Below, one piece after another: positions 40,045 through 49,861 of a stretch of DNA of 64,000 nt; positions within the stretch are counted from its first letter, which is position 1, and the number at the start of each line of letters is the position of its first letter. The stretch is from Branchipolynoe longqiensis (Eukaryota; Annelida; Polychaeta; Phyllodocida; Polynoidae), in contig CM059192.1 in assembly GCA_030323885.1 (NCBI GenBank), positions 69,301,890 to 69,365,889 on the forward strand, written 5' to 3'. Below the pieces are notes generated by a model. That model had not been told where the DNA came from. It saw nothing but the letters and a program-made list of their open reading frames with translations, and made no database searches. The translations under genes and the position numbers were made by a program.

Positions 40045-41673
40045 GTGCTTGCGTGTTTTTACACGTGGCAGGAGCAGAAAGCGCAAAAAGTGCATCAAGC
40101 AATGACATTCACGGCCGCCGAAATAGACAAAATCGAACCACTCCGGGAAGCGTTCCGGATATACTGTGAAGGACGAACAAACTTGACTGTGACTCGGTAC
40201 AAGTTTAACTCGTATAACCAGGGCCAAGAGACGATGGACACATACATAAGAGAAGTGCGACACCGAATCGGACACTGTCAATACGAAGGCCTAGAAGAAT
40301 CATTGATGTGCGACAGACTAGTGAGCGGTGTCAAATGCAATGAGCTACGCGATCGGCTCTTAAGAACGCCGAAACTGTCTCTCAAGATGTGCGAGGAAAT
40401 ATGCCGCCTGAGCGAACACACAGGACGACAGTTGGCAGGGGCGACAAGCGGCGAACATGCGGTGGATTACGTACGACGTGAGGATACGGCCCGCCAAACA
40501 CCACGAACGTACGACTCCAGGCAGCAGCAGAGGCAACGGCCGGCCGCCAGAGGGAGCCGGGATCAAGACAGCAGACCCGGAGACGTGCGCGCAAATTGTT
40601 CATGGTGCGGGTACACTCACCGAAACGGTCGCGACGCATGCCCCGCAAAAGGCAAATCGTGCTCGGTGTGCAAAAAGATAGGACATTTCGCGAAAGTGTG
40701 CCGGGGCAAAACCACAAGCATAAACGAGATAGTCCTAAACGAACACGATGAAGACGACGAGAAGGAATTCGAAAACCCGGAATTTGACCTGTTCGTGGGA
40801 GCCATCGAGAGAGATGACAGCAAGACAAGCGATTTGTGGTTTGCCGAAATACCTGTGGGCCCCGTCAATATAAAATTCAAATTGGATACGGGCTCTGAAG
40901 CAAACATAATTCCAATGAACTTATTCAGCAGAATCAACAACGCGGAATTAAAAACATCAAGATGTCGACTCGTCACGTACTCGGGGGAAAAGATAGTGCC
41001 GAGAGGAGAAACATCGCTGCTAGTGCGGGATCAGTGGCTACGATTCCAAGTGACAGAGACAGGATGCCCCATCCTCGGCAAGGAGGCGTGCGTCCGACTA
41101 CGCATCCTATCGCGCATCGACAGTGTCCAGACGGAGGAAAACAGAGACATCAGTGATTCACAGAACACGGTAAAAACATTTAACGATGTGTTCACCGGTC
41201 TAGGCACGATTAAAATAAATGCTAAGATATACACAGACAGTACAGTGCAACCAGTCATTGACCCGCCCAGACGGGTACCGCATGCCATTGAAAACAAGGT
41301 AAAGGCAGAATTAGACCGAATGCTGAAACTGGGGGTAATAGTAGAAGAGACAGAACCGACGCCGTGGGTCAGTTCAATAACGGTGGTCAGGAAAAAAGAC
41401 AAAATCAGAGTGTGCTTAGATCCAACCAGACTAAACAAAGCAATCCTAAGGGGGCCATACCCGACACGTACGGTAGAGGAGGTCATAGCAAATTTAGACG
41501 ATGCAAAATACTTTTCAGTCCTTGACGCAAAAAATGGTTATTGGCAAATTCAACTAGACATAGACAGCTCAAAACTATGCACGTTTAACACCCCCTGGGG
41601 CAGATATAGATACACAAGGCTACCGTTTGGCATTAAAACCGCCGGGGGACATCTTCATATACGAAATGAATAA
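40045..41673 (+). CDS. gag-protease-RT (first half), frame broken in RT
   Basis: The 542-codon open frame has no confirmed start; it opens at 40045 and its first ATG is at about 40102. Gag-like helical region is residues 20-140. A zinc-binding stretch starts at C185/C188, and a canonical CCHC knuckle runs from C206 to C219 (CSVCKKIGHFAKVC). The aspartic protease active site is D281 in LDTGSEANII, with ILGKEA downstream. RT starts near residue 410; the first catalytic aspartate is D494 in FSVLDAKNGYWQ. At 41644-41648 a run of five G moves the RT sense to the +1 frame, so the final residues to 41673 are out of frame. A gag-pol made as one polyprotein is usual in this clade. Confidence 0.9.
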   Translation: MLACFYTWQEQKAQKVHQAMTFTAAEIDKIEPLREAFRIYCEGRTNLTVTRYKFNSYNQGQETMDTYIREVRHRIGHCQYEGLEESLMCDRLVSGVKCNELRDRLLRTPKLSLKMCEEICRLSEHTGRQLAGATSGEHAVDYVRREDTARQTPRTYDSRQQQRQRPAARGSRDQDSRPGDVRANCSWCGYTHRNGRDACPAKGKSCSVCKKIGHFAKVCRGKTTSINEIVLNEHDEDDEKEFENPEFDLFVGAIERDDSKTSDLWFAEIPVGPVNIKFKLDTGSEANIIPMNLFSRINNAELKTSRCRLVTYSGEKIVPRGETSLLVRDQWLRFQVTETGCPILGKEACVRLRILSRIDSVQTEENRDISDSQNTVKTFNDVFTGLGTIKINAKIYTDSTVQPVIDPPRRVPHAIENKVKAELDRMLKLGVIVEETEPTPWVSSITVVRKKDKIRVCLDPTRLNKAILRGPYPTRTVEEVIANLDDAKYFSVLDAKNGYWQIQLDIDSSKLCTFNTPWGRYRYTRLPFGIKTAGGHLHIRNE

Positions 41674-43831
41674 AATTCTGCATGATTTGAAGGGAGTTAA
41701 TGTAATTACAGATGACATTTTGGTGTACGGGAAAACAATAACCGAGCACAACGCGAATCTCAACGCTGTCCTAGAACGGGCACGAGAGGTTGGATTAACC
41801 CTAAATCCTGACAAATCTAGCATTGGTAAAACAAGTGTCAATTACGTAGGCCACGTCATTTCGGAAGAAGGGGTGAAACCAAGCAATGAGAGAGTACAGG
41901 CAATAACAGACATGCCCACACCCACCAACAAACAGTCGGTACAAAGATTCTTGGGCATGGTAGCCTATGTAGCTAAATTCATGCCCAACCTCGCAGAACT
42001 AACAAAACCATTACGCATTCTAACAGTAAAGGAAACGGCATGGCATTGGCAAGAATCGCAACAAAATGCATTCGATAATCTAAAAAAAATGATCACAAAA
42101 GCACCTGTCCTCAGATTCTATGACGTAACTAAAGAGATAACTCTCCAAGTTGATGCCTCAAAGTCAGGGCTCGGGGCGGCACTGTTGCAAGAAGGCAGGC
42201 CAATAGCAATGGCATCAAAAGCGCTTGACGAGACCCAAAGCAGCTATGCGGTGATCGAAAAAGAACTCTTAGCAATCTGTTTCGGTTGCACGAAGTTCCA
42301 TAACTACATATTCGGAAAGAAGGTACGGGTCGAAACAGATCATAAACCACTGGTAGCAATTGTAAATAAACCAATGTACCAACTGTCCGCGCGCATGCAA
42401 CGCATGAGGATGCGCTTATTGAATTACAACCTAGAACTGGTCCACATAAAGGGTTGTAATATGTATGTTGCAGATCCGTTGTCCAGAGACCACAGCGACA
42501 AGACAGGACCTGAGCAGCTGTTCGACACAGACATCACAGTAGCAGCAATACACTTAGTACAAGGGGGCCTTAATGACATCGCAAAAGAAACAAACAAAGA
42601 TAAAGTGCTAACGGAAGTAATCAAAATGGTTGAGAACGGATGGCCAGAGGATAAAAACTCAGTACCGAAATGTGTGACGCCATTCCATACGTTCCGGCAC
42701 GAAATAACCAGGGCCAACGGAGTATTACTAAAAGGTAACAGAATAATAATACCCTCAGAACTGCAAAAGGAAATGTTAACAAGATTACACGAAACACACC
42801 AGGGAATAATCAAAAGTAAGCGACTAGCAAGAGAACACGTTTTTTGGCCAGGTATGCAAACACAACTAGAAGACAAAATTAAAAGATGCACGTTATGCCA
42901 ACAGTACAGGAACAAGCAACACAGTGAACCATTAACGTCACATGAAATACCATGCTCACCGTTCAACAAAATAGGGGCCGATCTGTTCCAAATAGAAAAT
43001 CAAACATACTTACTAATCGTAGATTACTGGTCGAAATATCCAGAAGTGGTAGAGCTACAGACAACAACTAGCAGTGCAGTGATAAAAGCAATGAAGCAAA
43101 TATTTGGTCGGCACGGCATTCCAGAGAATGTAGTGTCTGACAATGGTCCACAATTCGCAGGGGAGGAATATAACAAATTCGCAGAACAATACGGATTCAA
43201 AATCACGTTTTCGAGTCCGCACTTTCCACAAAGCAACGGGCAGGCCGAAAGGCATATCCAAACAGTAAAGAAAATGATAAAAAAGGCCATGACAGAGTCA
43301 AAAGACTACAACCTGTTCCTGCTAAACTACAGAAACACTCCGCTGGCAGACATAGACGCATCGCCAGCGCAAATGCTAATGAGTAGAAAGCTACGTTCGA
43401 AACTGCCAACAACAGCACAACAATTAAAACCCAAAGTAACTAGAGTAGCAAAACAACAAATCAGAAATGTACAAATTAAACAAAAACAACGCTACGACCG
43501 CCATGCAGGGAAGAATCACAACATCATACAGGCCGGACAATACGTGCGGTATCTAACCCACAAAGGGAAATGGGCCCAAGGGGTGATAGAAAAGGCGGGC
43601 GACAACGAGACAAGAAAATACGTAGTACGCAACAACAAAAATCATAACCTAGTACGAAACCGAAAACATATATTCCAGACAAAGGAAAATAATCAGAACA
43701 TTGAACAACTCAACCCGCACACACAACACGGGTCCCAAACTGATAAAGCCAGTGAGAACGCGTCACAAAGCCCATACACAACGAGATACGGACGACAAGT
43801 AAAACCGCCACAAAGGCTAGCGTATCAGTAG
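41627..43831 (+). CDS. RT (second half)-RNase H-integrase
   Basis: Overlaps the previous frame by about 45 bp and continues RT in the +1 frame. The catalytic pair is D29-D30 in VITDDILVYG. RNase H has D176 in LQVDASKSG and the TDHKPL motif. The integrase has an HHCC zinc domain (LHETHQG ... CTLCQQ) and a DD35E core: D452 (GADLF), D505 (SDNGPQF), E541 (GQAERH), with exactly 35 residues between the last two. A GPY/F-like C-terminal region (YVRYLTHKGKWAQGVIE) is followed by RYGRQVKPPQRL; no chromodomain. The frame has no independent start, so a functional element would read it through from gag. The stop is TAG at 43829-43831. All catalytic residues I can check are intact. Confidence 0.93.
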   Translation: MALKPPGDIFIYEMNKILHDLKGVNVITDDILVYGKTITEHNANLNAVLERAREVGLTLNPDKSSIGKTSVNYVGHVISEEGVKPSNERVQAITDMPTPTNKQSVQRFLGMVAYVAKFMPNLAELTKPLRILTVKETAWHWQESQQNAFDNLKKMITKAPVLRFYDVTKEITLQVDASKSGLGAALLQEGRPIAMASKALDETQSSYAVIEKELLAICFGCTKFHNYIFGKKVRVETDHKPLVAIVNKPMYQLSARMQRMRMRLLNYNLELVHIKGCNMYVADPLSRDHSDKTGPEQLFDTDITVAAIHLVQGGLNDIAKETNKDKVLTEVIKMVENGWPEDKNSVPKCVTPFHTFRHEITRANGVLLKGNRIIIPSELQKEMLTRLHETHQGIIKSKRLAREHVFWPGMQTQLEDKIKRCTLCQQYRNKQHSEPLTSHEIPCSPFNKIGADLFQIENQTYLLIVDYWSKYPEVVELQTTTSSAVIKAMKQIFGRHGIPENVVSDNGPQFAGEEYNKFAEQYGFKITFSSPHFPQSNGQAERHIQTVKKMIKKAMTESKDYNLFLLNYRNTPLADIDASPAQMLMSRKLRSKLPTTAQQLKPKVTRVAKQQIRNVQIKQKQRYDRHAGKNHNIIQAGQYVRYLTHKGKWAQGVIEKAGDNETRKYVVRNNKNHNLVRNRKHIFQTKENNQNIEQLNPHTQHGSQTDKASENASQSPYTTRYGRQVKPPQRLAYQ

Positions 43832-44309
43832 GTAATAAACATGTCACGCGTATCGGCAAGGCGACAGCGACCCACATCTACGACGAGATGCACATGTGCG
43901 CAAATGAATGCACAAGGTCACACGGTTGGTACGTACAGACACAAAGTCAAACATTATTAGATACCAAGATATACAATGTTATAAATGTGCATGCGCTAAA
44001 TGTTAGAAATAAGTACAAGTATCCACGAAATGACACACGTCCAAAAAGACCATAGTGTAAGGTCAAAACTATATACAAAAAAAAATAAAAAATTAACAAG
44101 CCGGTTTAGGGGCTACCTTCGGAAGGAAACAGGGCTGTGCTTGCATGCCAGCCACAACGCGGTAAGTCGTAAATGATGTAAGAAACATAAGGTCACAGAA
44201 ATGAATGACGTCACGACTGAATGTTACTTGCGATCCTCGGAAGCCATACACAGAGAGAAGTTAAAATCATCGGTAGCTTACTGTGCTTTCATTACAATGC
44301 AAAATGTAT
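43832..44309 (+). other. 3' untranslated part of the LTR retrotransposon
   Basis: 478 bp between the pol stop and the polypurine tract. No env-like frame. Confidence 0.8.
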
Positions 44310-44319
44310 AAAAGGGAGA
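44310..44319 (+). promoter_or_regulatory. Polypurine tract
   Basis: AAAAGGGAGA lies immediately before the 3' LTR and is the expected plus-strand primer. Confidence 0.9.
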
Positions 44320-44450
44320 TGTAGTGTATGTACGACGCGAGCACCCGAAACCGAAACCCTGATCGGGCCGGCAGCGCCGTCTGCGCGGAACCCAAATAAA
44401 GCATTATGAAACTAGACGTCGTTGTGTAGAGTCGGTTCATGATCATTACA
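44320..44450 (+). repeat. 3' LTR (131 bp)
   Basis: No difference from the 5' LTR by eye. Followed by the GTGCT target duplication at 44451-44455. Confidence 0.97.
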
Positions 44451-44572
44451 GTGCTGGCAGCCTGATCTCCCAGTGGGGTATCACTATAAAGTCGCCATGA
44501 GTGTGCACTATCACAAGTCGGTACCCGTCCCGATATGACCTTAGATGTTGCTAGGACGTAAAACAACAAACA
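44451..44572 (+). mobile_element. SINE 3' part, right of the LTR retrotransposon
   Basis: GTGCTGGCAGCCTGATCTCC to TTGCTAGGACGTAAAAC. It completes the copy begun at 39514. Confidence 0.92.
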
Positions 44573-44969
44573 ATTAAAAAAACGGGTACTGGAGAGGATA
44601 TGACTAGTGATGAGTGAGTGGTGGGCAGCGACACGCAAGGTAGCCATGGACCTGCGCTCGTTGCTATAGCGACCAGCCCGGAAACGCCCCCTAGTGTGCG
44701 ATGCGCATGGACACGCCGCCTGGTGTGAGGTGCCAGAACCAAGTGACGCGAGGTGTAGGTGGTTTGTCACGCGATTAGGCTTTAATTGATCAAGTGCCAG
44801 GAGTGTTGGCCGTATTGTAGTACTTTGTACAGCAGTCACAGCTCACCCACTCTGGTGATTGAGTCCGCCTCCAACTAAGTGGTGGGTCGGGGGTTGGGGG
44901 GGGGGGGGGTAGGACTGTACATTCACTACGGACAGAATTTAAAAGCTGTCTTTCACATATCTGAAAACT
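44573..44969. other. Unassigned spacer
   Basis: Contains a G-run near 44896-44909. No gene. Confidence 0.4.
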
Positions 44970-45268
44970 GGGCGCGCGGTTGCCTAATCGGTAGAGCATG
45001 GGCCTCGCGTACGGAAAGTCAGGAGTTTGTTTCCCAGTCGAGTCAAACCAATGACTTTAAAATTGATACTTGTCGCTTCCTGGCGCTCGGCATAAACAAG
45101 ATAGGGCAAGGACTGGTTAGCTCAGTGTCAGGATAATGTGACTGAGTGTGATATCGGATCATGCTGCCTGTGGGGCAGCACTATAAAGTCACCGGGAGTG
45201 CGCAATGTCACAAGTCGGTACCTGTCCCGATATGACCTTAGATGTTGCCAGGACGAAAAAATCCAACA
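44970..45268 (+). mobile_element. tRNA-derived SINE copy
   Basis: GCGCGCGGTTGCCTAATCGG head, body lacking some bases near 45160, and TTGCCAGGACGAAAAAATCC tail. Confidence 0.83.
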
Positions 45269-45289
45269 ACCAACCAACCATGTCTGATT

Positions 45290-45700
45290 TGTACAATTTT
45301 ATGTGGTTAAAGCTGGAATCAAAGATGTCAGCGATTTCTTCGATTTCCGCATTTTTTATATTTGCCGATTAACTTCACAAAATGCCAATATATATGTGAC
45401 AGCAATTAGTTCGAATCCCAATCTTATGTGACATTAGATGTTGCTAGAACATAAAACCCAAACAAGAAAGAGGCATGGGCGATAATATACTCACAACAAG
45501 GAGAGTTGAAACCTGACTTCCAGCATTTCCCCATGATTCCTTAGCAGTGCTAACCCTCTTTGGGGGAATGTCCACGTTTTTGAGGGAAATTCGCCGTTGG
45601 TTCTGCCGGAACCCGCGAGGTGGTGCCAAAGTCTCAGCCTGAATTCGATTTTTTTTTGCTGGATGCTACTTTCATCCCCGGTAAAGAGACCCAGTATATG
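45290..45700. mobile_element. Degenerate hAT-like MITE with a SINE tail inside
   Basis: AGCGATTTCTTCGATTTCCG, CTGACTTCCAGCATTTCC and GCTACTTTCATCCCCGG resemble the element at 16947-17251. A SINE tail-only piece (TATGTGACATTAGATGTTGC TAGAACATAAAAC) lies at 45424-45462. Confidence 0.5.
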
Positions 45701-45829
45701 CCACCGAGACTAGATCTGTACTCTGAATTTTTTTTCTCAAGCACACACACCCTTGCTTAGTTTTTCAGTTTACGCAGCCGAATATGTGTGGATGTGGGGG
45801 GAGAGTAATGAGGTGTTGCTCCTGTTTAA

Positions 45830-46292
45830 TGGATGAATGACGTCACGGGTGGGATTCCCTTGCATTCTCTCTACCAATGGAATGCTTCAATTTCAAAGCA
45901 AAAGGGGTAGAACTCTGGGCCGCGTTCAGGCTCCGTCTCGGAGGCGCCTCGGCGACGGGCATGACGTCACGCCAGTCTGAACGACAACAGTAGTTGGTCG
46001 CCTCAAAAATGGCCACCCCCATAGGCGGCGGCCATTTGCAATGGTCAAGCTGCGCTGTAATTGGCTGAAAGCACTGAATGCGGCGGCCATTTTCGAGGCG
46101 CTTTTCATCTCCAGTCTGAAAAGAGAGGCGTCTCCGAGACGTCGCCGAGATGCACTCTGAACGGTATTAGGCCAAAAAGCATCGCCGAGACGTCGCCGAG
46201 GCACCTCCGAGACGGACCCTGAACGCGGCCCCGGTTTGAAATCAACCCATCTAGGTCATGTGATAGGGAATCCCACCCGTGATGTCATTCAG
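45830..46292. mobile_element. Outer TIR element containing a second TIR element
   Basis: ATGACGTCACGGGTGGGATT near 45838 is mirrored by AATCCCACCCGTGATGTCAT near 46268. Between them lies the inner element 45918-46232. Confidence 0.7.
45918..46232. mobile_element. GC-rich inner MITE
   Basis: GGGCCGCGTTCAGGCTCCGT, CTCGGAGGCGCCTCGGCGAC at the left and their inverted counterparts (GCCGAGGCACCTCCGAGACG, CTGAACGCGGCCCC) at the right. The motif CGAGACGTCGCCGAG is repeated near the right end. No clear target duplication. Confidence 0.8.
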
Positions 46293-47050
46293 ACATTATA
46301 TTCAGAGTTCGTTTGTCACCTCAGTGGACTAACTCTATATTGCCATAAAACACTTCTAACAATAAAATCACAATAATTGTCTTCAATTGTTCTTCCATCT
46401 TGAAAAGGTAATCTAGTGCACCATAATATATGGCTTTTTGTATCTTTAACAATATATTTTGTTAGCATTTAATGAGAACAGGTTTGCCATGTTGTCCCAA
46501 ATCAGCCCTCTGACAAAGGCCAGGGGATCAGGCCTCCAATTTTTGTGGTTTATTTATATAGAGTGCAGTGTAATGATTTTATTTTAACGTTTTGAGATTG
46601 GTGACACGTGATGTTTGTTGTTGCAGATATACTACCTATATACTATTAAATATTTATATTTGTATTTTGAATAGCATCCAATGTACACACGCCGTCTGTT
46701 AATGCAGCTTTCAGCCAGCCAATCAAAAGCCATGTAACTATCAGACGATGCTTTTTTATATGCTTGTGCATGTATACTTGATGTTTATATAAATACTTAG
46801 ATTTACCGGAGCAATCGGTGAAAACAAAACTACTAATTAGTCAACAGAGCCGCGTTTGTTTTGTTCAACAAACCAGAGGTCACTTTAATTTAAAAGGCTC
46901 GTTTAGAAGTTGGTGCTCTGTGTTTAATATGTCTGGGAAAAAAAGATCAATTAAAATTGAATTCCCGACGGTGGGAAGTGGATCAGACGAACTGTGAAGT
47001 TGACAAAATTAAAAGATTACTTCTCTGACACGCCGGGAGCTGTAGGGAAG
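46293..47050. other. AT-rich unassigned sequence
   Basis: Short open frames near 46930-47000 have no recognised domain. Confidence 0.4.
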
Positions 47051-47051
47051 A

Positions 47052-47334
47052 GGTGTGCACCTGCCTGTCTGGTCTTCTCTCCCTCTCTCCTTCTCTCCTG
47101 CTCTCCCCCCTCCCCCGCCCTGCTCTCCTTCCATCCTTCTCTCATTTTCTCATTTTCTCTCTACTCCTCTCCGTCCGTTACTTCCTCCCTTTCTTCCTCC
47201 CTTTCTTCCCCCCTCCGTCATTCCTCTCTTCCTTCCCCCTCTTTCCTTCCTACTTCTTTCCTCCTTCCTTTCCTCTTTCTTTCCACCTTCCTTCCTTCCT
47301 CTCTTCCTTCCTCCTTTTCTTCCTTCCTCCCTGC

Positions 47335-47385
<51 letters not shown>

Positions 47386-47926
47386 CCTTCCTTCCTTCCT
47401 TCCTTGCTTCCTTCCTTCCTTCCTTCCTTCCTTCCTTCCTTCCTTCCTTCATCCCTTCCTTCATCCCTTCCGTCCTTCCTTCTTTCCTTCCTTCCTTCCT
47501 TCCTTCCTTCCTTCCTTCCTTCCTTCCTTCCTTTCTTTTTCTGTCTGTTTCTTTCTTTCTCTTTCTTTCTTTCTTTTTCGTCCTTCCTTCCTTCCTTCCT
47601 TCCTTCCTTCCTTCCTTCCTTCCTTCCATCCATCCTTCCCTTCTTCCCTCCTCACTGCCCCTCCGCCCCTCCCTCCGCCCGGCCCTCCCTCCCTCCCTCC
47701 CTCCCTCCCTCCCTCCCTCCCTCCCTCCCTCCCTCCCGCCCCTCCCTTCCTCCCTCCCTCCCTCCCTCCCCCTCCCTCCCTTCCTCCCTCCCTCCCTCCC
47801 TCCCTCCCTCCCTCCCTCCCTCCCCTCCCTCCCTCCCTCCCTCCCTCCCTCCCTCTCCCTCCCTCCCTCCCTCTCCCTCCCTCCCTCCCTCCTCCCCCCT
47901 CCCCCCCCTCTTCTCCATCTAACGCC
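47052..47926 (+). repeat. 875-bp polypyrimidine tract with ordered repeat blocks
   Basis: Mixed CT, then (TTGC)n near 47338-47385, (CTTC)n, (TTTC)n, (CTTC)n and (CCTC)n to the end. Purines are rare on the plus strand. Frames of over 300 codons here are artefacts. Confidence 0.95.
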
Positions 47927-48290
47927 AGCAGATTCAAACTCATTACTGCACACAACAAAACTGAACAGAACATCCTCACCACATGTGATGGGCTCTGATG
48001 GTGGAGTTTTCGACTTGGCCTGAGCATACAGCTCAAACACTCAAATCAAATCTAATCAAATCATCCACCTTCCTCTCGGGGCGGCTAATTGAGACTGGTT
48101 CTGGGTGTGCGGTGGTGTTTAACGCGGTGTGGAGGCCCGTGTAATGGGCGAGTTTACTTGGTGAATTGCTGGGTGGTGCCCTTAAGTAGTATGTTTATAA
48201 TACAGCAGCACACGTGCCATTTGTTACTGCTGCGGGCCCGCAGTGTTTACAGTGGCCGCAAGGTGGCGGGCGTGTGGTGAGGTGTGGGGG
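47927..48290. other. Unassigned spacer
   Basis: No gene or repeat is recognised. A G-run lies near 48287. Confidence 0.35.
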
Positions 48291-48294
48291 GGGG

Positions 48295-49115
48295 GCTGAC
48301 TGGCACGAGGTGGGTGTGGTGTGGTGATATATGGACGTGGTGTGGTGTGGTGTGTGACGTGGTGAGATTTGGGTGTGGTGTGGTGAGATATGGGTGTGGT
48401 GTGGTGTGGTCATGAGATATGGGTGTGGTGTGGTGAGATATGGGTGACGTGGTGAGATGCGGGTGTGGTGTGGTGACATGTGGGTGTGGTGTGGTGAGAT
48501 ATGGGTGTGGTGTGGTGAGATATGGGTGTGGTGTGGTGAGATATGGGTGTGGTGAGTGGGAGATATGGGTGTGACGTGGTGAGATATGGGTGTGGTGTGG
48601 TGAGATGTGTGGTGTGGTGTGGTGTGGTGAGATGTGTGGTGTGGTGAGATGTGTGGTGTGGTGTGGTGAGATATGGGTGTGGTGAAATATGGGTGTGGTG
48701 TGGTGAGATGTGCGGTGTGGTGTGGTGAGATGTGTGGTGTGGTGTGGTTAGATATGGATGTGACATGGTGAGATATGAGTGTGGTGTGGTGAGATATGGG
48801 TGTGGTGTGGTGAGATATGGGTGTGGTGTGGTTAGATATGTGTGACGTGGTGAGATATGGGTGTGACGTGTTGAGATATGGGTGTGACGTGGTGAGATAT
48901 GGGTGTGACGTGGTGAGAAATAGGTGTGACGTGGTGAGATATGGGTGTGGTGTGATGAGATATGGGTGTGGTGTGGTGAGATATGGGTGTGGTGAGATAT
49001 GGGTGTTGTGTGGTGGGATGTGTGGTGTGGTGTGGTGAGATATGGGTGTGGTGTGGTGAGATGTGTGGTGTGGTGATATATAGACATGGTGGGGTGTGTC
49101 GAGGGTTGACCTAAG
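48295..49115 (+). repeat. GAGATATGGGTGTGGTGTGGT minisatellite (about 20-bp units)
   Basis: About 40 units near 16-21 bp, with variants GTGACGTGGTGAGATATGG and GATGTGTGGTGTGGTG grouped in blocks. Confidence 0.93.
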
Positions 49116-49124
49116 TGAAGAACT

Positions 49125-49605
49125 ACTCCTTACATCTCGAGCTGCTCCCCGCAGCACGAGTCACTTCCCACAACATGAGCTGCTCCACACAGCATGACCT
49201 GCTCCCCACAACACGAGGGGCTTCCCACAACATGAGGTGCTTCCCACATCACTAGCTGCTCCCCACAGCATGGCCCGCTCCCCACAACATGAGCTGCTTC
49301 CTTCAACATGAGCTGCTCCCCACAACATGAGCTGCTTCCCACAACATGAGCTGCTCCCCACAACATGAACTGCTCCCCACAACATGAGCTGCTCCCCACA
49401 ACATGAGCTGCTCCCCACAGCACGAGTCACTAACCACAACATGAGCTGCTCCCCACAACATGAGCAGCGCCCCACATCACGAGCTACTCCCACGTCACGA
49501 GCTACTCCCCACAACATGAGCTGCCCTCCCACAACACAAAACTGCTCCCCACAGCATGAGGTGCTTCCAACAACACAAAACTGCTCCCCACACAATGCAC
49601 CACAC
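49125..49605 (+). repeat. GAGCTGCTCCCCACAACAT minisatellite (about 19-bp units)
   Basis: More than 20 units of GAGCTGCT(C/T)CCCACAACAT with drift. It starts within about 15 bp of the end of the previous array. Confidence 0.93.
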
Positions 49606-49659
49606 CACACAGGCACTGACTGCCACGTACGGTTCAAGGTGTTGCCTCTCGTCCCGAGC

Positions 49660-49805
49660 TGCCCCCCCCCCCCCCCCCCCCAACACACACACCTCCCCCT
49701 TCCCTCCCACCTGCACCTCTGCCCTCTGAATATCTGTGTAGAAACATGTAAGCAGACTTTCCAACACAACACTGCCCCCCCCCCCCCACCCACCCACCCA
49801 CCCCG
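49660..49805 (+). repeat. C-runs
   Basis: C-runs at about 49664-49681 and 49776-49798, with CACC repeats. Confidence 0.85.
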
Positions 49806-49861
49806 CCCCGTAGTTTACGTGGAGCCTCATCGTTTGTTGCCACCGGCCGCCACAGGCATCA

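Larger units (their letters stand above)
39747..44450 (+). mobile_element. Ty3/gypsy LTR retrotransposon, Steamer/Mag-like, 4704 bp
   Basis: Order: LTR, primer site, gag, protease, reverse transcriptase, RNase H, integrase, polypurine tract, LTR. This pol order defines Ty3/gypsy. The very short LTRs, tRNA-Leu primer site, two zinc knuckles and single gag-pol frame suggest the Mag clade, which contains Steamer of the soft-shell clam; this is inference. Both LTRs are identical over 131 bp, so insertion was recent. At least one shift in RT and probably two or three in early gag break the coding frame as sequenced. The codon use (AT-rich third positions, many ACA/AAA) differs from the Ig exon. 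Confidence 0.95.

Noticed and set aside
46930..47045. Possible start of a transposase or host gene (short Lys-rich frames)
   Set aside because: A 23-codon ATG frame and a following frame are open only briefly, with no identifiable domain.
46994..48040. Frames of about 290-330 codons (Leu/Pro/Ser-rich; Gly/Arg/Lys-rich on the other strand)
   Set aside because: Pure polypyrimidine composition. Several overlapping frames are open at once, as expected when purines are absent.
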